Part shown: piece after piece, positions 31,908 to 43,060 of the stretch
Numbering within the stretch: position 1 is the stretch's first letter
Layout of the letters: every line of letters starts with the position of its first letter
Origin: Micropterus salmoides
Taxonomy: Eukaryota > Chordata > Actinopteri > Centrarchiformes > Centrarchidae
Direction of reading: 5' to 3'
Assembly: GCF_014851395.1 (NCBI RefSeq)
Contig: NW_024041373.1
Location: 23,196,750 to 23,260,749, forward strand
Length of the DNA: 64,000 nt
Made by a program: the position numbers and the translations under genes
The notes under the pieces: generated by a model
The model's database searches: none
What the model saw: the letters and a program-made list of their open reading frames with translations, nothing else
What the model was told of the DNA's origin: nothing

Positions 31908-33409
31908 ACGTTTGCGTATATTGTCAAAATGACATAGGTGAATTTCCCACTGACTGTACACAAAAGCTGAGAAAGTGCCATCAGCATTGATACACACACA
32001 TGCCCCTATACTCTTAACATTACGAATGAAGCTTAGTAAATATGGGCTGTGGCCTTGGGCTGAAATAATGTGTGACAGGTACAGATTTTAATCTCTTTAA
32101 AACATTTTTTTCTTATTTAAATCCTTTTATCCCCACTCTTTGTACCTGTTTTCTCATTCATCCCATTGGTAAAAGCAAAAGCTTAAATATACTGGATATT
32201 GAGGAAATGAAACCTCTTTACAGCAGGGGGGCATATAGCTTGCTAAGAGGTCAAGGCAGGAAATAAACATAACACGCTATTTTGCCTGGAATGGCTGCGG
32301 TTGTCAACAGTGAGAACATTTATGAATAATGCTATGTTCCTGTGCACCATATAGCAATACATTGTTCAAGTGATGTATGATATAGCCTAGTTTTCCTTCT
32401 CAGGTTAGCCTATAACTCTTTTCCATTGCTCACATTCTTTTTCACATCGAACTATTCCTCTGATCTTACCCTTACAACATATTTCTTTGTTGCATGCCAC
32501 ATTCCCTGTCTCTACTTCACCTTTGTCAGTCTCTCTTTTCCCCATTATGACTCCCACTGTATGAGGAATGCAGGTCTAATGTGTAAGTGCTGAGCTGTGA
32601 CATAAACACTCAGAAACAATAGGCTTAGGTATACAGAAGGATTCGGGTGCATGCCAAAGACAATACAGTAAAGATACCACACATAGCTACAGATGAACAC
32701 GGAAATAGTTAGAAAAACTACAACAAATTCAGGTAGGAAGGTAGGGAACACTGCTCGAGCTGTCAGTAAAGGTCAATTTATATATGACTGTTTTAAGTTC
32801 TGGATGTCCAGACGTGTTTTCACTTATTTTGCTTGATTTGATTTCTCCTGGAGTTTACGTGAAGTCACCAAACTTAATGTACTGAAAAGGATAACAAATG
32901 TGGTTCTACACTGACATCCTGGTATTTTTCAGGAATTGCAAGAATCGATTTTTGTTTCCACTTGCACTTGTGTGTTCACAAAGATGCCGTCTCCAACTTT
33001 CTGACCTTAAAGGAATGAGAAACTGTATTTACCTTGGTATTGTTGAATAAGAAGAGTTCAGTACATGGAACTGACATATTGTGAGCCTCAGTCACCATTT
33101 TTTCCTCCTTCATATGTAATTTCATGCAAAAACGGGAAACTGCCAACAAGTGCTAGATGTGATGTAACATATAGGCTTATTAATATTTATGCCCCCAAAA
33201 TGTACATAAACCAGCGCTCATTCCTGTAATTTCACTGCTATTTAATGTTCGCATTATTCTGATCGAAAGATGTGTCTGCATAGGTGGGTTCTGGTGATGT
33301 GCAGAGTTATGTCTGCAGATCGCGTGCATGGGTCTATGTCATAAAAATTAACCCTCTGATTAATAGCGGGTGGGGGTGAAATAATAAAGACGCTGTGCAC
33401 AAAAACGAG
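31907..33409. other. Non-coding, nothing recognised
   Basis: No gene, TIR or identifiable repeat. Confidence 0.5.
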
Positions 33410-33600
33410 GTACAGCCATAGGCGGAAACTGCGGAGAGGTCGGGCCCCCCAAAAAATATTATATAATATAATGATATATACTTAGAATAATTGTGTAAGT
33501 AGTAAAACAATACAAACGAAAACTAGGCAACAGAAGTGGTTTTAAGTTTAGAAACATTTTGAGTCCCCCCTCCCTTACCTCACAGTGGTCCACTCCCTCA
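33410..33600. repeat. Probable fish repeat fragment
   Basis: Bounded by ATAGGCGGAAACTGCGGAGA ... GGGCCCCCCAAAA on the left and GAGTCCCCCCTCCCTTACCT on the right, a combination I recognise from fish genomes. No ORF; family not named. Confidence 0.45.
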
Positions 33601-33770
33601 CTAGTTGTGGAATTTCAGTAATGTTAAGTAGGCCGGAAAGGCTATTTTACTCACTTGAAACATCATATGAACTGATTCTTTTGTCTTTAATACAGATGAT
33701 ACTGAGTCATTGATAAATTAGTCATGACAAAAAAATCTGATAACCGATTATCTTTCCATGAGCCCACTAT
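33601..33770. other. Spacer before transposon copy 2
   Basis: Short non-coding stretch; nothing recognised. Confidence 0.5.
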
Positions 33771-34745
33771 GGGCCGGATTTACTAACATCCCAGAGAAAG
33801 AGTAATAAATTGCTTGTGCATTCTAAAATACTGCACGTGTAATTGTAGCACCTGTTATGAGGGAATAACTAAGAATTATTGCATAGATGATAACAGGTGC
33901 AAACACAATGGAGGTGGCAGTATTTAAATGAGGGTTTTGCGTGTTTTAATGGTTTCCGCCATGGAGAGTTGGGAGGGAAAGTAGCCACTGCATAAAAACC
34001 TTTATTTGTTTCATTCAGTGCGTCCCGAGTATGTGGAAATCGTATGTACCTGCATGACAGGATGCAAAACTACGGGGGAGCCAGGGGGAAGATTTGACTT
34101 GTGAAAGTTTGGGGGGTCTCTAAAATATTGACTGTATGCTTTTTGTCATTAATTTCTATATTTCTGTATCATCATGGATCATGCATAAAATCAGGAGCGT
34201 TGTGCTTCATCCAGCCAGAAGGAACAATCACCGACCTTCCGCAGTGTGCCCCGTTGCTCCACGATCTCCTGTCTCTGACCCTGTACGCCCCATTCCCTCT
34301 CCGATACCTACAATGGGTTGTGTCGCTATTACGACCCTCTTTTATTCCCTCTCCTTTTGTGTGTGATCCATGCACTTCTGCAGCTGGAAGCTCTCAGCAG
34401 CGCCGCACAACTTCCATCTCACAGAGAGAAAAGAAGTCGAATTGGCATGAATGTTAATACAACAGTAGGCTATTGCCAAAGCTTCAAGGAAAATACAAAA
34501 ACTACTTCATTCATATAGTTCATCGAATAAATAAAATAAAATAATTTTATTTCTACATATTGGATATAGAATAATATTATCTAATATTTTTAATTTCTTT
34601 ACGTCGTCTTTCATTACGACTGTGTCTCCTTATCACACCAATAACAGCAGCCATCTCTGTGCAACACTTGCCGGTTTGCAACTTCCTTTCAAACGTATTA
34701 AATACAGATGCTGTTGCAGACAGTAACCTCATGTCACAGCCACAC
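33771..34745 (-). mobile_element. Non-autonomous DNA transposon, copy 2 (inverted)
   Basis: Reverse-complement relative of 27736-28921. It opens GGGCCGGATTTACTAACATC and matches through AACACAATGGAGGTGG, TTAATGGTTTCCGCCATGGA, CTACAATGGGTTGTGTCGCT and, near 34700, GTATTAAATACAGATGCTGT. Around 34060-34190 it contains about 130 bases not in copy 1. The far end (the 5' end of copy 1) is missing or too diverged to see, so its right limit is approximate. It too is preceded by ACTAT. No transposase. Confidence 0.82.
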
Positions 34746-37298
34746 AAGTTATTCAGTAGAGTGACGATCACGCAACGCTCACTATTCCATTAAACCTTTA
34801 AATGACAAATTGTTGTGTGGTCCTTGCTACTAAAAGTCAATTTAAGAAGAGTTGTTGTTCTAACACACACCCACATAATCCAACAAATATGAAAGAATCA
34901 GAAAATTACTTTGTCTTCCAATTGGCACCCAATGTGAAATATAAATATAAATTAAACATTTCCAGTATGTTTGGAGTTAGCAGATGATGAACTGGTTAAG
35001 TGGGATGAGCAATGACACAGTAGCAGAATGAACTAAATAGTGGGACAGAAACTCAAATGTCACCCACAGGACAATCCAAGCAAGAAAACCATTCGGACAC
35101 CTGCAAGTACTAACAATATCAAGCAGCCCCTTCCTGAGTTGAGTCAAGGTGGTAATGAGACAATAATGATGAGCCGTTTTACCACATCTCATTAATCTGC
35201 GGGTGACTGGAAACACAAACAGATGGGTTTTATGAGGCTGCTTATTTCCCAGAGGTCTTGGACATATTGACTAGAGGTGTGACATTCCTTTTATCACACT
35301 CTCAATGTGTATATTTGTGCATGACATCTCCAGTAAAGAATTACACTCATATTTCCATCTTTGACCTACACAGCATTAATAGAAGGAACAAGCATGAAGG
35401 TCTTCCAAAATGCGTGAAACATTTTCAAACTTCGATTAGGATTTGCTTGCTGTTTGACTTCTAAGGTACCAGAGCACATTACTAATCTTATGTCCATGCA
35501 AGTCCCATCTGTTTGTTTATAGTGGAAACGGTGCCAATCCAGTAGTTCAGAGTAGAGTAAACCACAAGAGCTTGCCCATAACTGTAATATTAGATAAAGC
35601 TGAGATTGATGCAACAGGTGTGAACTCTGGGCAAATATCACAAGCTATAGTGAGAGCATTTTCAAGGGCATTTGTAGCTACCAACTAGCAACAACTAGTT
35701 TTATTTCTGTTAAAAGCTTGAGGAAATGTCCCTGACTGCTGTTATTTTTTCCTGCTGTAACAACCAATAAAGCACAGCTGTGTTCTGTATTGTTTGATCT
35801 TATATGTGACCATTCAGACTGCTTTGAGACTGCATGATTTATGTGCCTCCAGCCCTCTACCAGGACTTGATACAAACTGGGATTTTTGCCTGTTTCATTG
35901 CTCTATTGCTCTGCTGTGTCTCGTTTCGACAGCTCTGGCTGTTCTCAAATCATCCTCGTCTCTTTGGTTTGCCTCCTGCATGCCAGCTCTGATGTCGCTC
36001 CAGCGGAGGATCTTCCAGAGAGGCCAGATTGTCCCAGAGGCTGCCCCAGGCACAGTGACGACAACTTCCAGACTTCAGCCCCCCCCTCCTGTGAACCAAG
36101 ATGCATGTGTGCGCACACACACACTCATACGCACGCAGAACACATAGACACTCTCGATGAGAGACATTCCCCTCATGGCAGTGTCACATGTTGAGGTGTC
36201 TCTCTCTGTGTTCAGTGCAAGCCATGAAGCAGAACAAGATAATTAAACACTCATTTACTGATGCAGTGGACCACCAAAGGAGAGTGAAGGATAAATGGTC
36301 AGTGAAACAAAGTCTGGACAGGTGTCTCCTGTCGAGAGTCGATTAAGAAGTCAGAGGCCCCTGGGCACAATGTCTTGTAGGGTCCCCACCCGCCGACCCA
36401 CACACATGTGTGCACAATCGAGGTTTTGAATTATAGGATATTATTTATTGGAAACATATCTAGTTTATACAGGACTGATTTATAATATAATATAATCGGC
36501 CGATATGAGCTAACTGCTTCTAAATTGGTATCTGCATTTATAATAGCTGATAAATGATGATTAAAAATAAACAGAGAGACAGATCTTTCTATGTTGTATA
36601 GTTTCATCAGAAGGCGCTCTGCTACTCCCGTGTTGATAACAGTGCCACAAATCCACCACAAAACAAAGCGATACAAAAACCAGAGCATAAAAAAACCAAC
36701 ACCGGAGTTCATGATGACTTGGTCATTTGTCAAGTGAAATAACTTACTTAAATAATATAGCACTCATCACTTCTCCTCTTAGCCCAAATAAGCCTGACAA
36801 CATTCATGACCATACCAACCCACCCAACTTAACTGGGAGACTCTCATTACCTTCCCCTGGTTTCCTACGGGGTCACAGCAGTATGTTTGGTGTAACAGTA
36901 GTTAAGTTGTGGAGGCTACACTGTTTACAAACCTGATTGTAAATTTATAAGAAATAAATCAGTGTGGCAGTTCTAGTTCATCACTTACTTAATGACTTAC
37001 TTAAATATTCTCTAATATTGCTTCTGCAAACGCTGCCCATTGCTAACTTAGATTAGCCACAAAGCTAGCCAATACAGCTGTGAGCGAATCTGGGAAGTAA
37101 ACACACTGATAATCTACTATATAAATATCATATATGATATAAATGATGTGATCCTGATCAATGATAAAATATGCGTCCCATGCTTCTCTGTCCCTCTCAC
37201 CACATCTGTAATGAAATATCAAAATCTTCCCATTCACAGTAACTCTTACAAATAGTATCACTGCTGTTTGTTATTGTGTTGAAATTACATGGTTATTC
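34746..37298. other. Long non-coding stretch, nothing firmly recognised
   Basis: No gene is established. The frames at 35794-36194 include an open stretch after CTCCTGCATGCCAG but match no protein that I know. An ATAATCGGCCGATATGAGC block near 36492 looks like a common fish repeat fragment. The short CA run near 36113-36125 is minor. Confidence 0.4.
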
Positions 37299-37346
37299 CA
37301 CACACATCAGTTGTGTGTGGAATAACACACACAACTGATGTGTGTG
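37299..37346. repeat. Perfect 21-bp inverted repeat with 6-base spacer
   Basis: 37299-37319 is the exact reverse complement of 37326-37346 (arms CACACACATCAGTTGTGTGT+G), separated by GAATAA. The left arm is also the centre of an alternative hairpin: TTATTCCACACAC (37293-37305) and GTGTGTGGAATAA (37313-37325) pair around ATCAGTT. Two mutually exclusive hairpins are therefore possible. Confidence 0.95.
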
Positions 37347-37637
37347 CGGAGCAGACACACACAGGCAGAAGAGAAGCACCTCCCCACAGATCATCACACA
37401 AGTACATTGCTTTCAACCTCATCGTTTCAGAAGAAGCGGGGCCTGTTAATCCAGGAACACATAAAAAGCTGTATTTATGAGGTTATTATAAAGGTAAGCT
37501 CTACATGTGATAATAAAAGAGCAGAGGAGCAGAATCACTCAGAGTAGCCTAGCTGAGGGGGAGGAGGAGGTAAAATGCTGCCTCCTATTTGTTTGGAGCA
37601 TGAGGCCAGACATTACACATTGTACCTTAAAAGGCAT
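37347..37637. other. Spacer, nothing recognised
   Basis: Purine-rich near 37555-37572; no gene. Confidence 0.5.
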
Positions 37638-37937
37638 AACGAAGGTTACGATATGGTAACCCTAGTTCTATAAGCACAGGCGGAGCCCTCTACTGGACTC
37701 TATGGGTACTACCTCCTACAATCACACGCACGCACATGCCCACTGAAATTTTATCGTGCACGTAACCGACCAATAGGACATCGCTACCGATACGAGCGTG
37801 ACGTATAAATAGCAGTGTCCCTACTGCCTCAGCACCAGACCACCTCTTCAGCAGACGGTGTCAGAGTTGCAGGGCTCAACGGTAGAGGGCTCCGCCTGTG
37901 CTTATAGAACTAGGGTTACCATATTGTAACCTTCGTT
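37638..37937. repeat. DIRS inverted repeat with 55-bp arms and internal TATA
   Basis: Left arm 37638-37692 and right arm 37883-37937 are inverted copies with one mismatch (AACGAAGGTTACGATATGG versus AACGAAGGTTACAATATGG). The 190-base loop holds TATAAATA at 37804-37811 in GACGTATAAATAGCAGTG. A direct repeat GCCCTCTACTGGACTCTATG overlaps the structure: 37685-37709 and 37956-37980 match at 23 of 25 positions. Mixed inverted and direct repeats at one end are typical of DIRS termini. Confidence 0.93.
37804..37811 (+). promoter_or_regulatory. TATA-box-like element in the DIRS terminal repeat
   Basis: TATAAATA lies inside the loop of the inverted repeat, followed by AGCAGTGTCC and a CAGACCACCTCTTCAGCAG stretch. 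By position it could be part of the element's promoter in its original form; whether it drives anything here is unknown. It points away from the minus-strand pol remnant. Confidence 0.45.
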
Positions 37938-38239
37938 CTATCTCACACAGGCTCCGCCCTCTAGTGGACTCTATGGATACAGTGGGTGGAGCCCAAGTCC
38001 ACCACACCAACTCGGTCGGCCACAGGCCGGCCAAAGCCCCAACCACCACATCACCTAGTGACAGAATGGTGAACACCCCTGAAAAGGTCGCTGGACCGAT
38101 AGGGGCTTGGCCAGACCATTAACACCAGCACAGCCCTGACTTCTCACTGAAACGTCAGGCACTGCCTGTGTATGTTCCCCCTCTACACCCAGTAGTCACC
38201 AGATCTTCACTTTTCAGATCCTAGGTCGCACTTGCGAGC

Positions 38240-40260
38240 TGGATCCCGAGAAGGAGCCCAACTTATCCAAGAGTTTGAAACGCACAAACGGGCAGGGTTG
38301 GACAGGGTTTTACTGACTGCACTATCACTGAAACAGACGAACAGCTGACCAGTGCATCGAATGGGGGCTCAATGAGGACTGCTCCAGGGGCTCATAAGGT
38401 GCAGATATTAGAGCCACCAACACAAGCAGCAAGTCCTACTGAGTGGTTGAGAGACACGACAGCGGTCGCTGTCTTCTCACACCCTGCAGAAAGCGTATCA
38501 TGAGGGAGTGGGTGAAGACTGTTCTGTCACCAAACTCCCTGTGACAGGAGAGATAGCTGAGGCGCGACAGCCCCTTCTCCATCAGACCTTGCAGGAAAGA
38601 GAAAACGGATCCCACCGAACAGGTAGGCAGATCCGTCTCCCTCTCAATGCATCAACGCTGAAAGCCCAACCACTTAGCTTTACAGCAAGACGTTGTGGAG
38701 ACTGCCCGCCGCTTGGATGGTCTGTGCGACCTCAGCGGATAGACCAGCCTGAGTCTGCCTCTCCACAATTTTAGGAGCAAAACCTGGAGAGGCTGGTCCA
38801 ACACCAGCATTATGCATATGAAGCCTCACCCTTGTGACAGAGCCCCCTACATCATAGGTACAGTCCAGGGCTCTGTCACTGTAGGCTGCGTCACTTCTAC
38901 CAGAATGACGAACGACCGTTCCCGCCTCACCTAACTGGAGGGATGAGATGAGGTGGGGGGGAACGCAAACAGCAGCCCTTCTGGCAATGGCGCGTGTGTA
39001 ACGCGTCCATCCCCAAGGGTAGGCTGTCCTGTGGCTCAATTGAGAACCACAGCGGGCAGTGGGTGTTGGCAAACAGATCCACCTCCACTCTCCCGAAGCG
39101 AGCTCAGATCTGCTGAACCACATTGTTGTGCTGTCTCCACCCGCTCAGTTGGGAGCCAGCCCTCGACATGAGGTCAGCCACCGCCGTTCTCCAAGCCTGG
39201 GACGTGAAGGAGGAAACGCACCACCACACTAGAAACACAACCTGGAGTGGATTGTGGATGTGTGGTGTGTGGCCCCCTCGGCTCTCACAACACTTACTGC
39301 ACTCCCCTGGCAGGTCCCTCCTCATCCAGTGAGAGACGAGCAGCACCCGCGCTGGACAGTGAGAGACCCCCAGAATCGCAGGTCCTCCTGCACTTGAGTT
39401 GAGGGGGGTCACCATGCATCACCTTTGCCTCTTGAGGTCCAGATGCAGGCTGGCAAACCAACATTATAGCCGTCGCATGTGCAGCAAGCCCAGAGGGACC
39501 ACCTGATGGACTACTACCCTGAGTCCCAACAGCAGCATCACTGACTGCCACAGCTGTCCCCTGCTGCAGCCTGTGGACCACTAAGTGACGCGCACAGATA
39601 CGCTCTTGGAGTGTTGCAGTTGAGCACAATCCCCAGATACTCCGCTCGCTGCAGCGGCTGGGGGGAGTTCTTTTCCCAATTGATCGCAAGCCCAGGCTGT
39701 TGAGGTGCAAAATCAACTGGGCTGTTTGGCGATCACTTCTCGCGCAACGATTGCAGTGCGATGCATCTGCTGAGTGTGTGGGGGGCTAGTAAGTAGTTGA
39801 CAGGGAGCCTAATGTATTTGTCAGCTACCCCCTGAGAGAAGAAGCCTAGAAATACCCTGTTACTGTGTCACCTCGACATGAAATAGTCGTCTTTCAGGTC
39901 GATGGCGTGAACCAGTTGCCGGGCTGCACTGGCTCCAGCATTTTCTTGATCATCAGCATGTGGAAACGCTCTCTTGTCCATTATGCTGGTTCAGGTGGCG
40001 GAGATCCAGAATGGCTCAGAAGCCTCTCACCTTTTTGGGGACCAAAAAGTACATGGTGCAAGACCTCTGTGAATGTCATGCACAGAGATGCCCTAAGACA
40101 GCCTGCTTCAGCAGAAGTTGCTGGATGTCGGCGGCCAGGAAGTCCACTGGCTTCCATTATGTCCAGTAAAATTGGTGGTATGCAGCAGAACTGAAGAGAG
40201 TAGGCTCGTCTCAGAATGCTACCCACCCAGCTTGTCAGCATGCAGCAGCGTCGCCATTCT
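38240..40260 (-). pseudogene. DIRS-like pol remnant (RT, RNase H, tyrosine recombinase)
   Basis: Reading the minus strand in shifting frames: YFLVPKK (about 40055) and ILDLRHLNQH (about 40010), FHMLMIKKMLEPVQPGNWF (about 39930-39985), AIDLKDDYF (about 39885), LPVNYLLAPHT (about 39775), AQLILHLNSLGL (about 39700), AINWEKNSPQPLQRAEYLGI (about 39650-39690). Next, RFGRVEVDLFAN and HCPLWFSIEPQDSLPLGMDA (about 39005-39115) on the RNase H side. Then LSAEVAQTIQ (about 38715), FLQGLMEKGLS (about 38580), FLQGVRRQRPLS (about 38475) and QLFVCFSDS (about 38330-38350) from the recombinase side. The YLDD catalytic box expected between LAPHT and AQLIL is deleted, and no HxxR-type recombinase motif was found. 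Many stops and frameshifts; certainly inactive. Confidence 0.9.
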
Positions 40261-40370
40261 GCATGAAAATGTGTACACGTGACCAACGCATCTTCGGCAC
40301 TCTCCACCGCCAAACTTTCCGTAAATGAAAGCTCAGCCCAAGGGGGGGGGGCAACGTTGAACGGCCTATA

Positions 40371-40475
40371 GTGTCCCTGAACGCACCAGGGCTGGTTGCT
40401 CCTTGGTGTCTTTGAACACTCCAAAGCTTGCTGCTCTGTGGTGTCCTTGAATACCCCGCGGTCTGTTGTTCGGTC
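40371..40475 (-). repeat. Three tandem 35-bp units
   Basis: Units start at 40371, 40406 and 40441, each with GTGTCYYTGAAYRC and a conserved 35-base spacing. A fourth related start, GTGTCCTTGAACGCACCATG, lies alone at 40635. On the minus strand they lie in the region where a gag-like ORF would be expected, but 35 is not a multiple of three, so the units cannot be repeats of one protein frame. Confidence 0.85.
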
Positions 40476-40566
40476 AGCACATGAAACACAAATAAATGCA
40501 TGCTGGACACAACGGAGGGAGGAAGTCTGGTGGTGTGCATCAGCCTCTGTCCCTCTGTCACCCTTC

Positions 40567-40582
40567 TTTTTTTTTTTTTTTT
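40567..40582. repeat. Poly-T tract
   Basis: About 16 T residues interrupt the GC-rich block; in the minus strand this is a poly-A run. Confidence 0.9.
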
Positions 40583-40870
40583 ATAAATAATAAGGCTTAG
40601 ACTTCTTCCAACGGCTGCAGTCGAAAAGGCCGTGGTGTCCTTGAACGCACCATGGGCCATTTTTGAAAGTTTGAATCCAGCACAGCCGGTGTGACTGTGG
40701 TTGACACGTCACCCGGTGTTGACGTCAGCCTCAAGCTCACAGCTTCCATGTGAAGCAGCGGCAGGGTAGACACCCTCGCCTGCTGCAACAGGAAACAAAA
40801 CCAACCGAGCGATCTCTTTCGTCCCGCTATACCAAGAGAGACCTGACTTTGGCTGGCCCTCTCCGGCTAT

Positions 40871-42523
40871 AGCGGACTAGCCTAGCTGCACTGTGACGGG
40901 TGGTGTGTCTGTTTATGTAACACGCTTTCACCACCGGTGAGCTAGCTGGGAATGCAGAGCTACAGTAGACTGCTGCATTGCCCAGTTTCCACGGTAAGAA
41001 CAGCTTGTTTCTCGGCTGTCAAGTCGTAGAAGTGGACCATTATGGTTAATGTTAGCTCTTTGATGAGAGAAGTTAACTTCCACTTTTCACATTCTCAAAA
41101 GCCTTACCATAGTGTACACAAGCAGCACATGTAAAAGCATCAGCAGGCCTCTCCATAACGGTCACTTGGCCAGTCACTCCCTTCCCCAACTGCAGGTCGG
41201 CTGGCGGGGGGGTGGGGGCCTGGATTCGTCCTGGCAGGACATGGAAAGTGCCAAGAGTTCAAGTGAATATTAATATGACATCCTTTTTTGTATTATGGAG
41301 CAAACTCTCATTTTCTAATATATAATTTATATACTCTAGATATATCCTGTTAAATTATCAAATAAATGTTGTTTTTTGTCTTTTTTTAATAAAAAAGTCT
41401 TAAGCTACCTTACAAAGGAGCCTTGAGAACCTGCAATGTTGATAGTTAGCTGATGGTTGCAATAATTACCTAATGAAGAATGATCAGTGGCAATGGTGAT
41501 AGATTTTTACATAAAAATATCTGTTGAGATGGTTAAGGTGGGAAGTTCTCCTTGATTTCAGTAATACTCATTTGCACATGGCAGGTATTTTACGGGATTA
41601 AAATTCCAGCCAATGTGCCAGGATTTAGAGTTCAAACCATTATTCACAGCAATACAGAGTTTTGTATTAATTATGCGTTCATATTAATTTTGACATTCAG
41701 TTTAAAGAAAAAAAGGGAAAGGTGGCTTTTGGAGAGAACTCTTCAACAGAGAAACAAGGAGAGAGACACAGGCTGTAATGGTGTTTTAGAGAATTATTCC
41801 AATCACCTTTAGAAACAACACTTTCAAGGCACCGCGAGAACTCTTCCTGGCAGGTTGGCCTTCATGTTTGTCACATTGCAAGTCTGTTTATGTCACAGCT
41901 TCTCCATATGTTACACATGTCGTGGATTCCTGTGTAGTGTCAAAGAGGTGTGGACAACATGTCCTGAAAGGTGTTTGTTTGTGTGTGCTTTTAAATGTTC
42001 AAAGAGTTTTCAAGCCTACATGCCCTCGGGCCACAATGCGCATGCACGTCCCATGCCGATTTCCCTTGATAAATCACAATCGGCTCAAAATTTGGTCCAT
42101 GTGAGCAACTTCTTGTCCCACCTTTTTAACTCCCAGAGTTGCCTATGAAGTGTATGAAGTGTAAAGTGTGAAGAGTTCTTGTTGGGGAGGTTATTAAAGC
42201 ATGAAAGAAAATACATGGTCAATAAAGTGTGGGCTTTACAAATGCCAAAAACTTGTTCAGAGTGTCAGTGTGTGGCGGACACAGTGAATGCACCTGCCTC
42301 AGAAGGTCAGACCCTCTTCGAAATAAAAAATGAGTGGTCCGGCATAGAAGCTAAAACGTGCAGAGTTATACACACACAGAGTGTTTGTGCTCAGGGAAGG
42401 GGGATACAGGAGCTCAACCCCCTTGATGAGTGGCTTGCAGGAATGAGAATCCCTCCTGAGTAGTGAGGGAGGTGAAGGATGATAGATATGGCTAGATATG
42501 CAAGATGCTCCGAATGGCCCAGG
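40871..42523. other. Non-coding, nothing firmly recognised
   Basis: The first 350 bases remain GC-richer (GGTCGGCTGGCGGGGGGGTG near 41197), then the sequence turns AT-rich. Frames at 41552-42571 overlap on both strands without a known protein. Confidence 0.45.
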
Positions 42524-43060
42524 TAGTGTTGTAGTACTCAAGATCGGTCTTGGTCTCGGACTTGACCGCATTTGTGCTCGGTCTTGTCTCGGTCTCGGGA
42601 TTTTATTTCAAGACCAGTCAAGACCGTAATATCAATAAAATGCTTTTGCATTGTCTGATTTATTTGTTAAAGTTTGATTGGATGTAAAACGTATTGCTTC
42701 AAATGCAACCAGTAACCTTAAATAAAAATGTGTTGCTACCATTAACGACTGTCCCCCCTCCCCGTGATGGTAAGCATGGAAAAGGAGTGTTGAATAAAGA
42801 TGCGTTGATTTCAGCTGTAAGTATGTGGTTGTTTTAATGGGAACGTGGATCTTTCAGATCAATTTGAGAAGTACCTATGATCTCGTTCCACATTCTATTG
42901 TGTCTCATGTAATGTGAGGAACTGGTCTTGGTCGCCCTCCCTCAGTCTTAGTCTCGACTTGGTCTCAGACCCTAAAAGTCTTGGTCTTTTGTCAGTCTCG
43001 ATAAATTCTGGTCTTGGTCTTGACTTGGTCTAATTTTGGGAGGTCTTGACTACAACACTA
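42524..43060. mobile_element. Non-autonomous hAT element with imperfect 8-bp target duplication
   Basis: Termini TAGTGTTGTAGT (42524-42535) and ACTACAACACTA (43049-43060) are perfect inverted repeats. The TAG-type start fits hAT ends. The flanking octamers GGCCCAGG (left) and AACCCAGG (right) match at six of eight positions, as expected for an old 8-bp duplication. The terminal regions are rich in GGTCTTGGTCTCG repeats, a familiar fish element, while the centre is AT-rich. No ORF; it would have depended on a transposase supplied elsewhere. Confidence 0.88.

Larger units (their letters stand above)
37638..40870 (-). mobile_element. Decayed DIRS-like tyrosine-recombinase retrotransposon
   Basis: A GC-rich 3.2-kb block reading right to left. 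Positions 37638-37980 hold the terminal/internal repeat structure. The rest is a pol remnant whose motifs fall in several frames: reverse transcriptase, RNase H side, then recombinase-side motifs. DIRS elements integrate through a circular intermediate and a tyrosine recombinase, use inverted terminal repeats and an internal complementary region instead of LTRs, and make no target duplication. The right (5', gag) part above about 40260 has only a 35-bp tandem repeat and no recognisable protein. The matching right-end repeat is not found, so the element looks truncated there and the right limit is approximate. Confidence 0.88.

Noticed and set aside
35794..36194. Overlapping frames of 117 and 102 codons as a possible exon
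   Set aside because: No recognisable protein, ends in CA repeats, and no paired exon nearby.
39294..39716. Minus-strand frame of 140 codons as an intact gene
   Set aside because: It is one of several frames through the broken DIRS pol remnant; the conserved motifs lie in other frames.
40371..40475. Regularly spaced repeats as a CRISPR array
   Set aside because: Units are contiguous without unique spacers and lie inside a transposon of a vertebrate genome.
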